Shown here in pieces: positions 63,476 to 64,000 of a stretch of 64,000 nt of DNA (within the stretch, counting starts at the first letter, position 1; each line of letters starts with the position of its first letter). The DNA comes from Pseudomonadaceae bacterium SI-3 (GTDB taxonomy: Bacteria; Pseudomonadota; Gammaproteobacteria; Pseudomonadales; Pseudomonadaceae): the NCBI GenBank assembly GCA_004010935.1, contig CP026511.1, positions 1,240,001-1,304,000 of the forward strand, written 5' to 3'. Position numbers and translations under genes: made by a program. The notes beneath the pieces are model-generated. The model was not told the origin of the DNA. It worked only from the letters and a program-made list of their open reading frames with translations, and did no database searches.

Positions 63476-64000
63476 ATGCTGAAAAATATTCCCCTGAGCG
63501 CGAAGCTCGTTCTCATTCTTGCGTGCCCGGTACTCGGTTTCCTTTGGCTTGCCAGCCTGTACATCGCTAACAGCTACAGCACGCTGAAACAGATGGAGGA
63601 CACTGTAGAGGCCAGCGTGGCCGCGCAGACCGTCAGCCGCCTGATCACCGCATTGCAGCGTGAGCGTGGCGCCAGTGGGGTCTACCTGGGGAGCCAGGGA
63701 CGCACCATGGCGAATCGCCTGCCAGGCATGCGCCAAGCTACCGATGAAGCGTTGAGCGCCGTGAGGGAACTTGCCGCACGTGATAGCTCGCACATAGGCA
63801 CTGTTCTAAAGGGCCTTGATGAACTTCCGGCATCGCGTTCGCAGGTCGACGCATTTGCGATCACCAATGTCGAGTCCGGTGCGCGCTTCACCGGATACAT
63901 CAGATCCCTGATCGGTTTCACACATGCGGTGGAGCGCGGGGTGCAAGACGCCACGCTCGCACGAGCCCTAGGCGGCCTCAACCAGTTCATCGAAATGAAG
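63476..64000 (+). CDS. NIT-domain sensory protein, N-terminal part
   Basis: The first 175 codons are open to the end of the window, so the gene is cut here. The product starts MLKNIPLSAKLVLILACPVL with a membrane helix at about 11-31, followed by a periplasmic helical NIT domain: LQRERGASGVYLGSQG and LARALGGLNQFIEMK are the family hallmarks (nitrate- and nitrite-sensing domain). In pseudomonads this architecture usually continues into a HAMP and methyl-accepting chemotaxis domain; GGDEF or kinase outputs are also possible. GAGG sits 5 nt before the ATG. Confidence 0.85.
   Translation, partial: MLKNIPLSAKLVLILACPVLGFLWLASLYIANSYSTLKQMEDTVEASVAAQTVSRLITALQRERGASGVYLGSQGRTMANRLPGMRQATDEALSAVRELAARDSSHIGTVLKGLDELPASRSQVDAFAITNVESGARFTGYIRSLIGFTHAVERGVQDATLARALGGLNQFIEMK

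Overview
The window looks like chromosome from a GC-rich Pseudomonas-type gammaproteobacterium, most likely of the Stutzerimonas (P. stutzeri) group. The basis is the gene content and order: metG divergent from mrp/apbC, then dcd; argO divergent from argP; the gcl-hyi-glxR-ttuD-pyk glyoxylate cluster; a flavohemoglobin next to a PpyR-like membrane protein; an EstA-type autotransporter esterase; and Pseudomonas-style REP palindromes. The species is inferred, not proven.

Layout. 1-4915 is an accessory region at the 3' side of a tRNA-Gly(CCC) gene. It holds two truncated copies of one IS5-family element on either side of a BLUF blue-light receptor gene, an unknown membrane protein, and an AT-rich two-gene unit (PHP-domain/SMC-like ATPase plus a small acidic protein) that looks like a transferred defence cassette. 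4916-13450 is core housekeeping: tRNA-Gly, rsuA, a CWC cysteine-rich protein, metG, mrp, a cold-shock gene, dcd, sodB, argO/argP. 13451-22571 holds a coiled-coil membrane protein, the autotransporter esterase, a diguanylate cyclase, pncB with a 59-aa zinc-ribbon-like gene in front, a KGG stress protein, ppyR-like, hmp and a DUF2188 gene. 22575-31583 holds a urea channel and the glyoxylate-to-pyruvate pathway with a divergent LysR regulator. 31584-38990 holds REP arrays, xthA, a DUF2946/PepSY pair and an MFS-HlyD-NodT tripartite efflux operon. 39494-47985 holds two further c-di-GMP proteins, a periplasmic 5-hydroxyisourate hydrolase/HbpS-like pair divergent from a two-component system, and an AraC regulator. 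48041-53733 holds a LysR-controlled MFS/hydrolase/cupin unit and a Tat-exported esterase. 53870-57101 is a KaiC-like ATPase/hybrid kinase operon. 57563-64000 holds an ABC1-family kinase, an SDR, a 7TM-DISM diguanylate cyclase, a WecG/TagA glycosyltransferase and the start of a NIT-domain sensor.

How genes work together. Gcl, GlxR, TtuD and Pyk convert glyoxylate to pyruvate. Hmp probably answers nitric oxide: three GGGT-N7-ACCC sites and a sigma-54-like promoter lie in front of it, yet no NorR-type regulator is in the window. UraH/HbpS-like and the two-component genes share a perfect CATTAC-N6-GTAATG palindrome between them. Four proteins make or break c-di-GMP. The most unusual systems are the PHP-ATPase cassette and the KaiC/kinase pair.
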